NCBI GenBank assembly: GCA_037074705.1
Contig: CM073592.1
Location: forward strand, 52,932,129-52,996,128
Length of the DNA stretch: 64,000 bases
Direction of reading: 5' to 3'
Origin: Zhengitettix transpicula
Taxonomy: Eukaryota > Arthropoda > Insecta > Orthoptera > Tetrigidae
Position 1 is the first letter of the stretch, and every line of letters starts with the position of its first letter. Below the pieces are notes generated by a model. The model searched no databases. It had not been told where the DNA came from and saw nothing but the letters and a program-made list of their open reading frames with translations. Below are positions 61,535 to 64,000 of the stretch, one piece after another. A program made the translations under genes and the position numbers.

Positions 61535-61804
61535 TTACGTGTGAGCAATGGAATCGATATTCTTCTGGGTTGAAAGAGCTGTCACATTCTTTACGATTTG
61601 GAGGCGGCTATTGACGTCAGTCTTTGTTGGCCGAGTTATGGGCCATTCCTTGGGATCTTCACCATGGACGCCGCAGCTGCACAAGTGTGATATCAGACTA
61701 TACGACCCTTGTTGCTTCAAAGAAATGATCGACATTCTCGTTGCTGCTATGAACTTAAATATACAAAAGTGTATAGACGTTACAAAACTTTTGTAAGTCA
61801 TCAA
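61535..61804. other. GC-richer patch with a perfect CRE site
   Basis: TGACGTCA (61612-61619) is a perfect CRE/ATF palindrome. Complementary frames of 89 codons (minus) and 82 codons (plus) overlap here and neither has a known domain. Regulatory DNA or a degraded coding fragment of the neighbouring retrotransposon are both possible. Confidence 0.2.
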
Positions 61805-62022
61805 CCCGAGTCGCGCCTCTCTTTTAACGTTTACTATACGGACATTACTACACGTACCGTCCCGATTACGTAGTAAAAAAAATCTAGAACTCGTCTATAT
61901 ATTTATAAATAATCAATGGTCTTTCTTGTCTTTTATTCTCCAACCGTCTTACCGTCACTGGAAGAAAACCATCTATAACTCTAAAATACAAAGACAATAA
62001 TGTAAATAAAACTTAATCCAAT

Positions 62023-62361
62023 AAATTTCTAGGTCCCCTAATAAATAATAAATTAAATTGGACTGATCACATTAATCAGTTACTGAGGAAACTTAGCTCG
62101 GCCACATATGCTGTAAGAATTATGACCACCTTTTGAGATTTAAAAACAAGAAAACTGGTTTACTTTGAGTGTTTTCATTCTGTTTTGTCGTACGGAATTA
62201 TAGTGTGGAGCAACTCAACAGGTATAGAAAAAACTTTTATTGCTCAAAAACGTGTTTTCCGAGGAATATTTCAGGTCACATCCAGAACTTCGCGTAGAAC
62301 TCTCATCAAACAATTGGGTATTAACCAGTATTTCACTTTCAGAACAGTTTTCCAATACTAA
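62023..62361 (+). pseudogene. Non-LTR retrotransposon reverse transcriptase remnant
   Basis: One frame from 62023 to the stop at 62359-62361 encodes KFLGPLINNKLNWTDHI, KLSSATYAV, FHSVLSYGIIVWSNSTG and KRVFRGIFQVTSRTSRRTL. This is the C-terminal reverse-transcriptase region of jockey/CR1-type elements in the expected order (FLGxxIDxxLNWxxHI, KLSSAxYAxR, FHSVLSYGIIxWGNS, RxSCRxLF). One in-frame TGA interrupts it at 62134-62136. Upstream and downstream ORF2 sequence is not recognisable, so the copy is truncated and dead. It differs from the remnant at 29.75-30.39 kb and looks like another lineage. Confidence 0.85.
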
Positions 62362-63035
62362 TATTCACTTACCTTTCTTGCTGTTATTTTATTTATATGC
62401 TTCACAGCTATCCAAAAAAAAAAAAATTTAACTTAGAAATAATGTAGTGTGTAGAAAAATATTGATTTTCGTTTCTCTTAGTCTATAATTTATGGGGTAC
62501 TAACAATTTAATTCTCAAATAAATGTCCGTTACAAGAAAAATAGTATTGTGAAATAATAATAATTTAATAGCACTGTTATCATGCGTCCGTTGAATCGCA
62601 CCGATTTTTGGAAATTATGCAATACTTTGTTGATGTCCTTCACAAACTCTTATTCCAACCTGTCTAATAGCTATTTTATTTATTTGTATTGTAACACGAG
62701 TTATAGTAACCAAATTCCAAACAGTTTACTTGCACTTTACCTGTTTGTAATATCTTATATTCACTTTCATGTATTCGTTTGTTTATGTAAATAGTTCCTA
62801 CTTCATTTAGAAAAAGTTACTAGGGTTTCCACTCGGGGCACCTCCCAGACTACAGCATGGATGAAAATGGCAGTGCTTGGAATCTAAACTTTGCTGTTTA
62901 CGGAGAAGACACGGGTGGGAACTGCGAAAGTCTTTAATACGTTCTTCCTTCAGGAATAAATTTTTAATTGCAAGCCAAGGCAATGGTAATTGAATTTATT
63001 CTCCTCTGAATGATTATATAATTTTTCCTGTGTCT
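62362..63035. other. Spacer, nothing recognised
   Basis: This may include decayed 3' sequence of the preceding retrotransposon (A-run at 62414-62426). No gene supported. Confidence 0.45.
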
Positions 63036-63039
63036 GCTC

Positions 63040-63520
63040 TACAGTACACTAAATGTGGCTTAATTCTTTTATATTTTGAAGGACATTCACAACAACATTT
63101 CGGAGTATGTGCGTGAGCTCTGAGGTCGCGAGAATCAGTGGGTACACCGGTTCTATTAGGCACTGTTAAATTAATTAAAAACATATGCGATAATTTAAAA
63201 GCATTTCCTTCGGCATTTCTTAGGAAATGATGAGTTCTAGTGTCCTGGGTGACGAGTTCTCAGGTCTCTTTCCCATCTTGCAGATAATACAGCTGTCTGC
63301 GCAATTACAATTTTCTCATTTTAGCTGCTATAATAACCGGAAGGTGCACCAGCTGTTAATTAAATGTTGGAAAGCAGGCTACAGCACCGAGTGGACATCA
63401 CAGTTAATTAAGGCAGTTTCTGTAGGGGTTGACTTTGCGCAAATACCCCTATGCAAATGAGCTACGGCCTTGAGCTGGTGCAAATGGGAACTCGCGACGT
63501 CCATCTTGATGGAATTTTAA
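63040..63520. promoter_or_regulatory. Candidate enhancer with POU octamer
   Basis: A perfect octamer ATGCAAAT (63451-63458) lies in a balanced, non-repetitive stretch. The stretch also contains CCGGAAG (ETS type), GGTGCACC with CAGCTG E-box (63343-63355), CAGTTAATTAAGGCAG and TGTTAATTAAATG. The 77-codon plus frame (63227-63460) has no recognisable domain. Clustered sites and composition suggest a regulatory element. Confidence 0.3.
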
Positions 63521-64000
63521 CGAGGTTTCCTACTCAAAACATAATTTTCTGTGCAAGATTTATTGCTTTTTTCCAAAAAGAAAACATAAACTTTTAAATA
63601 CGTTGATTATTTATCCTGGCTAAAACTTTTCTTGCGCTAAAATGTTGCTTGTATGAGGAGGAAAGCAGAAATTCATTTTTAATTTTTGTAAGAGGATCTA
63701 ATTTTTTGCTCAAGCCTGTGAAATACTTCCCATTAATAATATATAAAACGGAAGAGTAGCAATAAATACTTAGAAATTAAATTTGAATTTAATGAAGGTT
63801 TCATACTCCTCTTCACTTTACAAATTTTTACTCTTTTGATTTATATTTTAAAACATATAGATAAAAAATTCTTCTAATTCCTATTAATATTTAATTTTTC
63901 AAAATTCTTCTACGAATTATAAGCATATTGATGAAATGCAGCAGTCTTGAAAATTAGATTTACCTGCGTGATATAATACCTGCATGTCATAATTTAGTTA
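63521..64000. other. AT-rich spacer to window end
   Basis: Nothing recognised. Confidence 0.5.

Noticed and set aside
61535..61804. 89-codon minus frame as a gene
   Set aside because: Overlaps an 82-codon frame on the other strand, no domain recognised, next to a dead retrotransposon.

Overview
The window looks like AT-rich nuclear DNA from an insect: no operons, no dense coding, and a mosaic of animal-type transposable elements. These are a mariner with both terminal repeats, two degraded non-LTR retrotransposon reverse transcriptases, a tRNA-derived SINE, a hAT end, foldback elements and long (TA)n tracts. I found no intact protein-coding gene. The longest open frames are about 125 codons and are either repeat-borne or unrecognisable. 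A hemimetabolous insect (cockroach, termite or stick insect type) would fit the repeat load, but that is a guess, not a demonstration.

The repeats fall into a few families that can be defined from the window itself. R1 (seven copies: about 1.1, 1.6, 26.9, 27.5, 28.7, 36.2 and 52.6 kb) shares one end, next to an A-run or T-run, and differs in length at the other end. One copy has a near-perfect 12-bp target-site duplication, so R1 is read as a 5'-truncating retroposon. R2 (17.1, 30.4-31.6, 39.0 and 54.5-55.1 kb) consists of 250-300 bp imperfect tandem units. R3 (4.8-5.6, 17.4-17.9 and 59.3-60.8 kb) carries a 29-bp minisatellite between shared flanking blocks. A tRNA-derived SINE at 16.81-17.05 kb has a perfect 12-bp target-site duplication, and two further SINE-like fragments lie at 3.0 and 5.6 kb. 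Foldback elements occur at 2.7, 25.6, 36.7, 46.4 and 56.7 kb. The mariner at 40.19-41.49 kb has TA flanks and 29-bp terminal repeats, but its transposase is broken by stops and frameshifts.

Between the repeats are short islands richer in G+C and CpG than the background, spaced every few kilobases: about 0.2-0.6, 12.2-12.6, 18.0-18.5, 20.3-20.6, 21.6-21.9, 26.1-26.35, 35.4-35.9, 37.1-37.4, 39.6-40.05, 45.2-45.6, 48.95-49.2, 53.3-53.8, 61.5-61.7 and 63.0-63.5 kb. Several hold clear matches to animal transcription-factor sites: SOX pairs, a nuclear-receptor DR2, an Exd/Pbx-Hox-like site, forkhead, a POU octamer and CRE sites. The island at 18 kb has a well-spaced CRE-like site, TATA box and initiator. 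The simplest reading is a large intergenic or intronic region with candidate regulatory elements, invaded by transposons. All of the enhancer and promoter calls are inference from motifs and composition, and need cross-species alignment to confirm.
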